A program made the translations under genes and the position numbers. Of a DNA stretch of 64,000 bases, positions 1-7,696 are shown piece after piece. Below the pieces are notes generated by a model. The model did no database searches. It was given only the letters and a program-made list of their open reading frames with translations, and had not been told where the DNA came from. The stretch comes from Streptomyces hyaluromycini (lineage in GTDB: Bacteria; Actinomycetota; Actinomycetes; Streptomycetales; Streptomycetaceae): contig NZ_BCFL01000019.1 of NCBI RefSeq assembly GCF_002217755.1, positions 680,712 to 744,711 of the forward strand. The letters are read 5' to 3'. Position 1 is the stretch's first letter. Each line of letters begins with the position of its first letter.

Positions 1-1002
1 GGGGTGCGACGCGTCCGGGGTGATGAGCCCCTTCTCGAACAGCATCGTCGACGTGATGATCTTCATCGTGGAGCCGGGCGCCAGGGAGCCCTGGAAGGCC
101 ACGTTGAAGCCGTGGCTGGAGTTGGCGACGGCGAGGACCTCGCCGGTCGACGGGCGCATCATCACGACCGAGGCGTTCTTCTGCGTGCTGACCTGCTTCT
201 CGGCGGCCGCCTGCAGGGTCGGGCTGAGCGTCGTCTTCACGGTGCCCGGCGTGCCCTTGCTGAGCTCCAGGAGCGTCTTGTCGGAGAGCTTCGCCTTCTC
301 GGACGCCGTGCCGCGCACCACGCGCAGTTCGACGCCCGCCTTGCCGCCGGCCTTCTTGCCGAACTTCTCCCGCAGCCCGTCCAGGACCGAGCCCAGCGAC
401 GGGTACTTGGCGGTGGTGATCTCCCCGCCGTCGCGGTCCAGGGCCTTGATGGGCGGGGTGCCGGACTCGCCGGTGACCAGGGTGTCGCCGTCCGCGAGGT
501 CCGGGTGGACGACCGCGGCGTGCCACTTCACCACCGGCTTGCCGTCGCTGGTCCGCCGGACGACGGTGAACGCGGAGCTGTACGACAGCGGCTTGCTGAC
601 ACCCTTGTACGACACCGTCGCCTTCACGGAGAAGGGGACCTTGTCGCCGGTGCGGGTGCCCTCGGTGAGGGTGACGCCCTTGACGTGGGCGTCCTTCGCA
701 TAGCCGGTGAGGAGCTTGATGCAGGCCTTGCTGTCGTCCGTGACGGCGGCGGCCTGGGTGACCTTGCCCTGCTGCCAGGACGACAGGAAGGTGCGCGCCG
801 TCGTCTGCACCTCGGTGGCGGACAGCGGGCCGGTCTTGACGGGCTTGTGGTCGGCCGTCTTCGTCGACGCCGCGTCGGCGGCACCGCCGCCGTACAGCGC
901 GTAGAGGCCGAAGCCCGCGCCGCCGACGACCACGGCGATCACCCCGCCGATGACGGCGGGTCTCTTCTTCCGTCGTTCGACGACGCGCCTTCTCTTGCCC
1001 AC
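1..1002 (-). CDS. Penicillin-binding protein, NTF2-like N-domain (partial)
   Basis: The first 334 codons of a penicillin-binding transpeptidase; the C-terminus lies beyond the left edge of the window. The GTG at 1002 gives a basic N-terminus (MGKRRRVVERRKKRP) followed by a single hydrophobic anchor, so the protein should be membrane-tethered with its catalytic part outside the cell. The segment after the anchor resembles the MecA-type NTF2-like domain. The active-site SxxK motif reads APG-STMK with Ser311 (codons at 61-72). The SxN and KTG motifs would be in the missing part. It is a paralogue of the gene at 1108-2718, 105 bp upstream in the transcribed direction, with the same domain order, so the pair probably forms one transcript. 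Expected role: D,D-transpeptidation of peptidoglycan. Confidence 0.88.
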   Translation of the reverse strand, partial: MGKRRRVVERRKKRPAVIGGVIAVVVGGAGFGLYALYGGGAADAASTKTADHKPVKTGPLSATEVQTTARTFLSSWQQGKVTQAAAVTDDSKACIKLLTGYAKDAHVKGVTLTEGTRTGDKVPFSVKATVSYKGVSKPLSYSSAFTVVRRTSDGKPVVKWHAAVVHPDLADGDTLVTGESGTPPIKALDRDGGEITTAKYPSLGSVLDGLREKFGKKAGGKAGVELRVVRGTASEKAKLSDKTLLELSKGTPGTVKTTLSPTLQAAAEKQVSTQKNASVVMMRPSTGEVLAVANSSHGFNVAFQGSLAPGSTMKIITSTMLFEKGLITPDASHP

Positions 1003-1107
1003 AGTCCAGTTCCTCCGCGCACTTCCCCCGGGGTCCCCGTCGCCCCGTAGCCCTCACGCTCCCCAACGACTGCACCCAGCCTAGAGTCCCGGCCTGTGGG
1101 AGTGACG

Positions 1108-2718
1108 TCAGCCACCGATCCGTAGCACACTCGCGACAATCGGTCCGGCCGCGTCGATGCCGTGGCCGCCGTCCTGGGTCATGGCCGCGGCCGCCACGTC
1201 GTTGCGGTAGCCGGCGAACCAGCTGTTCGACTTGGACTGGCCGTCGACCTCCGCCGAGCCCGTCTTGGCGCCGATGCTGCCGCTCAGCCCGCGCATCACA
1301 CCGGCCGCGGTGCCGCTGGTCGCGGTGCGGTTCATCATGGCGCGCAGCTGGCCGGTCGTGGCGGGCGACAGGCCCTTCGCGGTGGCCAGTTCACGGCCGT
1401 CCAGCTTCTGCGGGACGAGCACCGGCTGCCGGAAGGTCCCCGTCATCGCGGTCGCCGCCACGGACGCCATGTTCAGCGGGGACATCTGCACCTGGCCCTG
1501 GCCGATCAGGTTGGCCGCGGTGTCCGGGCCGCCGGAGGCGGGGACCCGGCCGTCGAAACTCGGGATGCCCACCTTCCAGTTGTTCTTCCCGAGCCCGAAG
1601 CGGTCCTCGGCCTCCTTGGTGAGCGAGTCGACCTGGACCGAGTCCGCGTACTTCACGAACGCCGTGTTGCAGGACCGCGCGAAGCTGTCCGAGAGGGTGG
1701 CCTTCTCGTCCGGCTGAAGTCCCTTGAGATTGCTGAAGGTCTGGCTCTGCCAGGTCGCGGTCGGCGGGCAGGGGGCTGGACCTGTGGCCGTCGTCAGCCC
1801 TGTGTCGATCAGGGTGGCCGCGCTGATGATCTTCATGGTGGAGCCGGGCGCCAGCTCGCCGAGGAAGGCCGCGTCGAAGCCGTCCGCGCGGTGGTTGGCC
1901 ACCGCCAGCACCTCGCCGGTGCTGGGCTTGACGGCCACCACCGACGACTCGGCGTACTTCGTCACCGCGGTCTCGGCGGCGGCCTGCACGCGCGCGTCGA
2001 GCGTCGTCTGCAGCTTGCCTGCCTTCCCCTCCGCGAGGGTCAGCAGCGTGGTGTCGGCCGACTCCTCGGACGCGTGCTGGATGACCAGCTCCACGCCGGG
2101 GGTGCCGCCCGCCTTGTCGCCGTAGCGGCTGCGCAGTTCGTCCAGGATCGGGCCCAGGGACGGGTACTTCTCCTTGGTGAGGACCTTGCCGTTGCGGTCC
2201 ACGGCCTCGATGGGCGGGCTCGCCGCCTCGCCGGTGGACAGGGTGTCGCCGCGCCGGAGGTCAGGATGGACCACGGTCGGGTCCCAGTCGACCAGCGCGC
2301 GGTGCGTGGTCTCGCCGCGCACGACGGTCAGACGGCTCTTGTAGGCGAGCGGCTTCGACTTCCCGCCGTAGGACACGGTCGCCTTCACGCTGTACGGCAC
2401 GGTGGCGCCGGTCGCCTTGCCGGGCGTGATGTGCACGTCCTTGATGTGCGCCACGTCGCTGAAGGACGTGAGCACGGGTTCGGCGTCGGCGGAGTCGTTC
2501 GTCAAGGACGCCGCGGTCACCGACTGGCCCTTCTCCCAGGCCGCGAAGAACTTCTGCGTGGCGTCCCTGATCTCGTCCTTCGTGGGCGGCCCGGTCCGTA
2601 CGGCCGGTGTGCTGTCGCCGCGGAGCGCCGACAGCACGTTGTAGGCGCCGTACCCGCCTCCGCCCAGCACGGCTGCGCAGACGCCGCCGATCAGGGCGCC
2701 CTTGACCCCCTTGCGCAT
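1108..2718 (-). CDS. Penicillin-binding transpeptidase with NTF2-like N-domain
   Basis: A 536-residue class B-like penicillin-binding protein that should cross-link peptidoglycan stem peptides outside the membrane. The N-terminus has a short basic stretch and one hydrophobic anchor (about residues 8-30), then an NTF2-like/MecA-N domain (about 45-150), a dimerisation or linker region, and the transpeptidase domain. All three catalytic motifs are present: STMK with Ser293 and Lys296, SCN at 349-351 and KTG at 485-487. The ATG at 2718 is the only sensible start before the anchor. It lies upstream of a second, similar penicillin-binding protein gene (1002 downward), suggesting a local tandem duplication. 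The promoter probably lies in the A/T-richer 2719-2874 gap. Confidence 0.93.
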   Translation of the reverse strand: MRKGVKGALIGGVCAAVLGGGGYGAYNVLSALRGDSTPAVRTGPPTKDEIRDATQKFFAAWEKGQSVTAASLTNDSADAEPVLTSFSDVAHIKDVHITPGKATGATVPYSVKATVSYGGKSKPLAYKSRLTVVRGETTHRALVDWDPTVVHPDLRRGDTLSTGEAASPPIEAVDRNGKVLTKEKYPSLGPILDELRSRYGDKAGGTPGVELVIQHASEESADTTLLTLAEGKAGKLQTTLDARVQAAAETAVTKYAESSVVAVKPSTGEVLAVANHRADGFDAAFLGELAPGSTMKIISAATLIDTGLTTATGPAPCPPTATWQSQTFSNLKGLQPDEKATLSDSFARSCNTAFVKYADSVQVDSLTKEAEDRFGLGKNNWKVGIPSFDGRVPASGGPDTAANLIGQGQVQMSPLNMASVAATAMTGTFRQPVLVPQKLDGRELATAKGLSPATTGQLRAMMNRTATSGTAAGVMRGLSGSIGAKTGSAEVDGQSKSNSWFAGYRNDVAAAAMTQDGGHGIDAAGPIVASVLRIGG

Positions 2719-2874
2719 GGTGCGAAATCCCTCCCCGTGAGCCTTTTCCGCATTTTGTGAACGCGTTCAAAAAGCTGGTTGTGACTCGCACTGTAGGTCG
2801 TTGTGGGGTCCCTGTGGCAGGTGTTGGCCGATTATTGGCCGAACTGTTGGCCGAACGGAGATCAGGGATATGGC

Positions 2875-4665
2875 TCACACCCAGGTATCGAGCCACATAC
2901 GTGAACGCCAGGAGTCGATGGGGATCGCCGTGCCCGTGTACAGCGGCCAGAAGTAGATGAAGTTCCAGGCGATCAGCAGCACCAGGACGCCCGCGCCCGA
3001 CGCGCCGACCAGCCGGCGGGTGTCGCTGGAGCCCGGCGGGCCGATGATCGCGCCGACCATCATCGCCACCGCGAGACACAGGAACGGCACGAAGACGACG
3101 GCGTAGAAGAGGAAGATCGTGCGCTCCTGGTACATGAACCAGGGCAGGTACCCGGCCGCGATGCCGCAGGCGATGGCGCCGGCCCGCCAGTCGCGGCGGA
3201 ACGCCCACCGCCACAGGATGTAGGCGATCGCGAAGCAGGCCGCCCACCACAGCAGCGGGGTGCCGATCGCGAGCACCTCACGGGCGCACTTCTCGCCGGC
3301 GTCCGACGGGCAGCCGTCGACACCCGGGGACGGCGACTCGTAGTAGTACGACACCGGGCGGCCCAGCACCAGCCAGGACCACGGGTTCGACATGTACGTG
3401 TGCGGCGACGAGAGGCCGACGTGGAACAGGTACACCTCGTGCTCGTAGTGCCACAGGCTGCGCAGCCAGTCCGGCAGGAACGTCCAGCTGCCGCCCTTGC
3501 CGTCGGTGGCCGCCCAGCTGCGGAAGTAGCCGCCGGTGCCGTCGGTGGGGGACAGGATCCAGCCGATCCAGGAGACCAGGTAGACGGCGATCGCCACCGG
3601 GACCGTCGCCAGGAACGTGATCCCCGTGTCGTGCGTCAGGACCGCCTTGTACGGGTGCCGGGCACCGGCCACCTTGCGGGCGCCGACGTCCCACAACAGG
3701 GCCATCACGCAGAACGCGGCCAGGATGTAGAGGGCGTTCCACTTGGTGCCGAGCGCGAGTCCCAGCAGCAGGCCCGCGGCCCAGCGCCAGGGACGCCACC
3801 CGAAGCGGAAACCGTCGGCCACGCGCGCGTCCGGGCGGACCCGGCCGTCCGTGTCGGGCGGCAGCGCGGCCGCCAGCCTCGCCCGCGACCTGTCCCGGTC
3901 GATGACCAGACAGCCGAACGCGGCCAGCACGAAGAACATCAGCACACCGTCGAGCAGTGAGGTGCGGCTCATCACGAAGTGCAGTCCGTCCACCGCCATC
4001 AGGCCGCCCGCCAGGCAGCCCAGGAAGGTGGACCGGAACATCCGGCGCCCGATCCGGCACAGCAGCAGCACGCTCAGCGTGCCGAGCAGCGCCGTCATGA
4101 ACCGCCAGCCGAACGGGTTGAAGCCGAAGACCAGCTCCCCAAGCCCGATGACGTACTTGCCGACCGGCGGGTGCACGACGTACGCCGCGTCCACCGGGAT
4201 GCCGACGTGACCGGCCTTCTGCAGGATCAGGTCGTTGGCGTTCTTGTCCCAGTTGACCTCGAAACCGCGGTGGACGAGCGCCCACGCGTCCTTCGCGTAG
4301 TACGTCTCGTCGAATATCACCGCCTTGGGGCTGCCCAGGTTCCAGAACCGCAGCAGGCCCGCCATCAGCGTCACGAGGAGCGGACCGCCCCAGCCCGACC
4401 AGCGGGTGATCCGCTCGGCGAGCACCGGGGGCACCCCCAGGGCGAGCCACAGCCGCGAGCCGGGCTCGGCGTACGGCGGCACCAGGCGGTCGATGACCTC
4501 GGCGTGCGCGCCGGAGCCCGCGGCGCCTCTGTCGCCGGTGGGGTGCGCCGTCTGCGCCGGGCCGGCCGTGTAGCCGAACCGGCGCAGCCGCTGCTGCCAC
4601 GTCGGCCGCTCGTCGAGCGCTGCCTGGCCCTGCCGGGTGTCCGTGGAGGACGCGGTACTGGTCAC
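2875..4665 (-). CDS. pmt: Dolichyl-phosphate-mannose-protein mannosyltransferase
   Basis: A 596-residue multi-pass GT39-family enzyme that transfers mannose from polyprenyl-phosphate-mannose to Ser/Thr of exported proteins on the outer face of the membrane. The family DE motif in the first extracellular loop is present (FDETYYAKDAW, roughly residues 115-125), followed by about ten hydrophobic segments and the C-terminal four-TM PMT domain ending near WLDTWV. The start is GTG at 4665, because the nearby ATG at 4673 hits a stop after three codons. In S. coelicolor the orthologue Pmt glycosylates secreted and lipoproteins and is needed for phage phiC31 infection. It is divergent from rsmI with a 146 bp shared promoter region. 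Confidence 0.93.
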   Translation of the reverse strand: MTSTASSTDTRQGQAALDERPTWQQRLRRFGYTAGPAQTAHPTGDRGAAGSGAHAEVIDRLVPPYAEPGSRLWLALGVPPVLAERITRWSGWGGPLLVTLMAGLLRFWNLGSPKAVIFDETYYAKDAWALVHRGFEVNWDKNANDLILQKAGHVGIPVDAAYVVHPPVGKYVIGLGELVFGFNPFGWRFMTALLGTLSVLLLCRIGRRMFRSTFLGCLAGGLMAVDGLHFVMSRTSLLDGVLMFFVLAAFGCLVIDRDRSRARLAAALPPDTDGRVRPDARVADGFRFGWRPWRWAAGLLLGLALGTKWNALYILAAFCVMALLWDVGARKVAGARHPYKAVLTHDTGITFLATVPVAIAVYLVSWIGWILSPTDGTGGYFRSWAATDGKGGSWTFLPDWLRSLWHYEHEVYLFHVGLSSPHTYMSNPWSWLVLGRPVSYYYESPSPGVDGCPSDAGEKCAREVLAIGTPLLWWAACFAIAYILWRWAFRRDWRAGAIACGIAAGYLPWFMYQERTIFLFYAVVFVPFLCLAVAMMVGAIIGPPGSSDTRRLVGASGAGVLVLLIAWNFIYFWPLYTGTAIPIDSWRSRMWLDTWV

Positions 4666-4811
4666 CGCGCCATCGTAGGGAACCGTTCTGTGTGAGTCCC
4701 GTGCAATGGGGCTTCGCGGTGGGTTCCTTTGCGTTCGGCGGCGGTGGCCGCGTCCGGCGGTCCGGGAGCCGGCGGGACGGCGCTGTCGGTGGCGGCTGCG
4801 AGGATGGAGGC

Positions 4812-5660
4812 GTGACTGGAACCCTTGTCCTCGCGGGCACCCCCATCGGCGACGTCGCGGACGCGCCGCCCCGGCTCGCCGCGGAGCTGACCGGCGCCGA
4901 CGTGATCGCGGCCGAGGACACGCGGCGGCTGCGCTGGCTCACCCAGGCGCTCGGCGTGACGCCCAAGGGGCGCGTGGTGTCGTACTTCGAGGGCAACGAG
5001 GCGGCCCGCACACCGGAGCTGGTCGAGGAGCTCGTCGGCGGCGCGCGCGTGCTGCTCGTGACCGACGCCGGGATGCCGTCGGTCTCCGACCCCGGCTACC
5101 GGCTGGTCGCGGCCGCCGTGGAGAAGGAGATCCGGGTCACCGCCGTTCCGGGGCCGTCCGCCGTGCTCACCGCGCTCGCGCTGTCCGGGCTGCCCGTCGA
5201 CCGGTTCTGCTTCGAGGGCTTCCTGCCGCGCAAGGCGGGCGAGCGCCGCTCGCGGCTGGCGGAGGTCGCCGGGGAGCGCCGCACCCTCGTCTACTTCGAG
5301 GCCCCGCACCGCCTCGACGACACCCTCGCCGCGATGGCCGAGGTCTTCGGCGCCGACCGGCGGGCCGCCGTCTGCCGTGAGCTGACCAAGACGTACGAGG
5401 AGGTGCGGCGCGGTCCGCTGGCCGAACTGGCGGTCTGGGCCGCCGACGGGGTGCGCGGTGAGATCACCGTGGTCGTCGAGGGCGCGCCGGAGCGAGGGCC
5501 GGAGGAACTCGACGCGGAGGAGCTGGTGCGGCGGGTGCGGGTGCGGGAGGAGGCCGGTGAGCGCCGCAAGGAGGCGATCGCGGCGGTGGCGGTGGAGGCG
5601 GGGATTCCCAAGCGGGTGGTGTTCGACGCCGTGGTTGCCGCGAAGCGTGCGGATGGGTGA
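4812..5660 (+). CDS. rsmI: 16S rRNA (cytidine1402-2'-O)-methyltransferase RsmI
   Basis: A 282-residue tetrapyrrole-methylase-fold SAM enzyme that 2'-O-methylates C1402 of 16S rRNA in the ribosomal P site. It opens with the family N-terminus GTLVLAGTPIGDVADAPPR and carries the EDTRR motif (about residue 38), a YFEGNE segment, the glycine-rich TDAGMPSVSDPGYRLV loop and the PGPSAVLTALALSGL stretch. The GTG at 4812 is chosen because it gives the canonical start and has GGATGGAGG just upstream. The open frame continues upstream to 4692, but that extension is low-complexity and not conserved in the family. The gene is divergent from pmt. Confidence 0.94.
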   Translation: MTGTLVLAGTPIGDVADAPPRLAAELTGADVIAAEDTRRLRWLTQALGVTPKGRVVSYFEGNEAARTPELVEELVGGARVLLVTDAGMPSVSDPGYRLVAAAVEKEIRVTAVPGPSAVLTALALSGLPVDRFCFEGFLPRKAGERRSRLAEVAGERRTLVYFEAPHRLDDTLAAMAEVFGADRRAAVCRELTKTYEEVRRGPLAELAVWAADGVRGEITVVVEGAPERGPEELDAEELVRRVRVREEAGERRKEAIAAVAVEAGIPKRVVFDAVVAAKRADG

Positions 5661-5706
5661 GGTCGGTTTCGGTAGCGCCGTGGTGGTTGCTCCTGTGTAG
5701 TCGTGT

Positions 5707-5757
5707 GCGGGGCGGTGGGGGCTGGTCGCGCAGTTCCCCGCGCCCCTTCGGGGGCGC
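5707..5757 (+). repeat. Streptomyces dispersed intergenic element (short form)
   Basis: This GC-rich segment contains the core GCTGGTCGCGCAGTTCCCCG followed by a hairpin CGCCCC-ttc-GGGGGCG. The same roughly 45-base core recurs almost identically in inverse orientation at 20886-20940. Longer relatives with the same TGGTCGCG and CGCGCCCCTT...GGGGCGC ends lie at 27859-27984 and 49289-49439. Here it follows rsmI by about 50 bp and could terminate its transcript. The 5661-6118 gap contains no convincing gene. Besides this element it holds repeated CTCTGAGCG motifs near 5830-5880 and the hairpin at 5938-5972. Confidence 0.75.
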
Positions 5758-5937
5758 TCTCGTGCAGGGTGTCTGAAAGGGGGCGCGTCCTGATCTCTGA
5801 GTGAGCCGTTCCTCCTCCGAGCGTGCGCCCCTGACCTGCGGTGATGTGTCCTCTGAGCGGGGTGCGTCTCCTCTGAGCGCGCGTCCCACGGGACGGTAAA
5901 GCGGGGGCGGGAAACGCAAAGCCCAGCCCTGCGCGGC

Positions 5938-5972
5938 GAGGCCGATTTGGCAAGCAGAATCCAAATCGCCTC
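5938..5972. promoter_or_regulatory. Isolated strong inverted repeat upstream of zinc-ribbon gene
   Basis: GAGGCCGATTTGG (5938-5950) is complementary to CCAAATCGCCTC (5961-5972) except for one unpaired base, with a 10-base loop. The arms are A/T-richer than the surroundings and lie about 150 bp upstream of the ATG at 6119, in the 5661-6118 gap. There is no T-run after it, so it is not an obvious Rho-independent terminator. It could be an operator, or a structure in the leader RNA of the downstream gene. Function is unknown. Confidence 0.5.
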
Positions 5973-6118
5973 CAACACTCGGCAGGCCTGTCGCATTCGC
6001 GTCGGTGAAGGCGTCCACTGGTCAGCAGGGACGCACCCGTCCCTCACCCCCATGGGATTCCGGGGGGAATCCCCGCGCCGGGGGTGCGTGCTTGTCCGAG
6101 CGGACAAGAGGAGCTGGC

Positions 6119-6553
6119 ATGAGTGAGATCGCAGGGCAGACCGGCCTCCGCGGTACGGCCACAGCCGTCGTCCACGAGTCGTATTCCTTCGCCTGCATGC
6201 GATGCGGGCACGGCTGGGAGCAGTCGTACGAGATAGAGCACCACACCGACGCCGACAACCACGAGTTCGTCAAGTACGTGGCGAACGGCCGGGTCGTCCC
6301 GTCGCCGCTGAGCCGGCCCTCGTGCCTGAACTGCGACGGCCAGGTCCTGCGGATCATGCGCGCGGGGCAGGTCTCGTCGGTGCGGAACGCCGCGCAGCGG
6401 TCGCATCAGGCGCCGGTGCAGGACCACCCTGCCGTGCAGGACGGTGCGGAGACCGGACCGGCCGCGGCGGCGGAGGCCTCCGCGCAGGTCAAGGCGGTGC
6501 ACCACTGGCACCTGTCGGATCTCCTGCATCCCTTCCAGCGCAAGGCGAGCTGA
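6119..6553 (+). CDS. Zinc-ribbon protein of unknown function
   Basis: A 144-residue soluble protein that I do not recognise beyond being a small zinc-ribbon protein. The CMRC pair (about residues 22-25) and the CLNC pair (about residues 68-71) form a probable four-cysteine zinc site around a charged central segment (YEIEHHTDADNHEFVKY). A low-complexity Ala/Gln/Pro linker follows, and the protein ends in a conserved-looking tail HHWHLSDLLHPFQRK. The ATG at 6119 is preceded by AAGAGGAGC at good spacing. It sits between rsmI and tatD on the same strand but has its own long leader. The zinc ribbon could bind nucleic acid or protein; nothing in the sequence decides this. Confidence 0.8.
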   Translation: MSEIAGQTGLRGTATAVVHESYSFACMRCGHGWEQSYEIEHHTDADNHEFVKYVANGRVVPSPLSRPSCLNCDGQVLRIMRAGQVSSVRNAAQRSHQAPVQDHPAVQDGAETGPAAAAEASAQVKAVHHWHLSDLLHPFQRKAS

Positions 6554-6606
6554 TTCGGGCCCTGGGCGCAGGTCCGGCGGGCATGCCCCTTTCGTAGGAT
6601 CGGGGC

Positions 6607-7539
6607 ATGCCTTCGAACGCCTCCGGTACGGCCTCCCGTACGGCCGACAAGAACGCGGCGCCGCCGCTCCCGGAACCCCTCCGGGTGCCCGTCGCCGACT
6701 CCCACACCCACCTCGACATGCAGTCCGGCACGGTCGAGGAGGGCCTCGCGAAGGCCGCGTCGGTGGGCGTGACGACCGTCGTCCAGGTCGGCTGCGACAT
6801 CAAGGGCTCGCGGTGGGCGGCCGACACCGCCGCCGCGCACGGGAACGTCCACGCGACCGTCGCCCTGCACCCCAACGAGGCCCCGCGCATCGTGCACGGG
6901 GACCCTGGGGGCACCTCCCAGCCCCCTGGGGCTGGGGGAGGGTGGTCCCGGCAGGGGGCCCGCGCCGGGGGCGGGGACGCGGCGCTGGACGAGGCCCTTG
7001 CAGAGATCGACCGGCTGGCCGGGCTGCCCCAGGTGAAGGGCGTCGGCGAGACCGGCCTCGACTACTTCCGGACCGGACCCGAGGGCAAGGCCGCCCAGGA
7101 GCGTTCCTTCCGCGCCCACATCGAGATCGCCAAGCGGCACGGCAAGGCCCTCGTCATCCACGACCGCGACGCCCACGCCGACGTCCTGCGCGTCCTCAAG
7201 GAGGAGGGCGCCCCCGAGCGGACCGTGTTCCACTGCTACTCCGGGGACGCCGAGATGGCCGAGGAGTGCGCCCGCGAGGGCTACTTCATGTCCTTCGCCG
7301 GCAACGTCACCTTCAAGAACGCCCAGAACCTGCGGGACGCGGTGCTGGTGGCTCCCCTGGAACTGCTCCTTGTGGAGACCGACGCGCCCTTCCTGACCCC
7401 GGCGCCGTACCGCGGACGGCCCAACGCCCCGTATCTCATTCCGGTCACGGTGCGCGCGATGGCCGCCGTGCGCGGCATCGACGAGGACGCGCTGGCGACG
7501 GCCCTGGGCGCGAACACGGCCCGCGCCTTCGACTACTGA
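6607..7539 (+). CDS. TatD-family metal-dependent hydrolase/DNase
   Basis: A 310-residue TIM-barrel hydrolase of the TatD family, whose members are Mg2+-dependent 3'-5' exonucleases acting in DNA quality control. Metal-binding motifs are visible: DSHTHLD near residue 31, GETGLDYF in the middle, VIHDRDAH with its His, FHCYSG, and the C-terminal LVETDAPFLTPAPYRGR. Residues of about 98-122 are an extra Gly/Pro-rich loop encoded by a palindromic repeat (6903-6948), absent from the compact family core. Reading frame is kept across it. The start ATG at 6607 has GGATCGGGG upstream. The order tatD-rpfB-ksgA-ispE is typical of actinobacteria. Confidence 0.93.
   Translation: MPSNASGTASRTADKNAAPPLPEPLRVPVADSHTHLDMQSGTVEEGLAKAASVGVTTVVQVGCDIKGSRWAADTAAAHGNVHATVALHPNEAPRIVHGDPGGTSQPPGAGGGWSRQGARAGGGDAALDEALAEIDRLAGLPQVKGVGETGLDYFRTGPEGKAAQERSFRAHIEIAKRHGKALVIHDRDAHADVLRVLKEEGAPERTVFHCYSGDAEMAEECAREGYFMSFAGNVTFKNAQNLRDAVLVAPLELLLVETDAPFLTPAPYRGRPNAPYLIPVTVRAMAAVRGIDEDALATALGANTARAFDY
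6903..6948. repeat. Palindromic element inserted in frame in tatD
   Basis: The centre is CCCAGCCCC-ct-GGGGCTGGG, flanked by CCTGGGGGCACCT on the left and GGGAGGGTGG on the right. Palindromes of this TGGGGGCACCTCCC...GGGGGAGG type are, from my general knowledge, common in Streptomyces genomes. Here it lies inside the TatD reading frame and adds about 25 residues rich in Gly, Pro and Gln between the HPNEAPRIVHG strand and the DAALDEALAEID helix. It probably forms an exposed loop. Confidence 0.7.
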
Positions 7540-7696
7540 GGGTATATCGATCATAACTGGCGCATAACGTTCGCGGGGTCGCACCTTTGGTCCGCCCGCG
7601 ACCGTGCGTAGTCGTGCCACTTTGGAGAGTGACGGGTGCTCCGCTAGGTTCTGGGGGCCCGATCCGGACCCCTCTGGCCCTCTGGAGCGTGTCGGC

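Noticed and set aside
1..2718. Antibiotic resistance (MecA-like) determinant
   Set aside because: The NTF2-like N-domain is shared with MecA, but tandem proteins of this type are ordinary chromosomal penicillin-binding proteins in Streptomyces, and no resistance regulator is present.
7540..7696. c-di-AMP (ydaO-type) riboswitch upstream of rpfB
   Set aside because: Such riboswitches regulate some Streptomyces rpf genes, but I find none of the conserved sequence blocks here.
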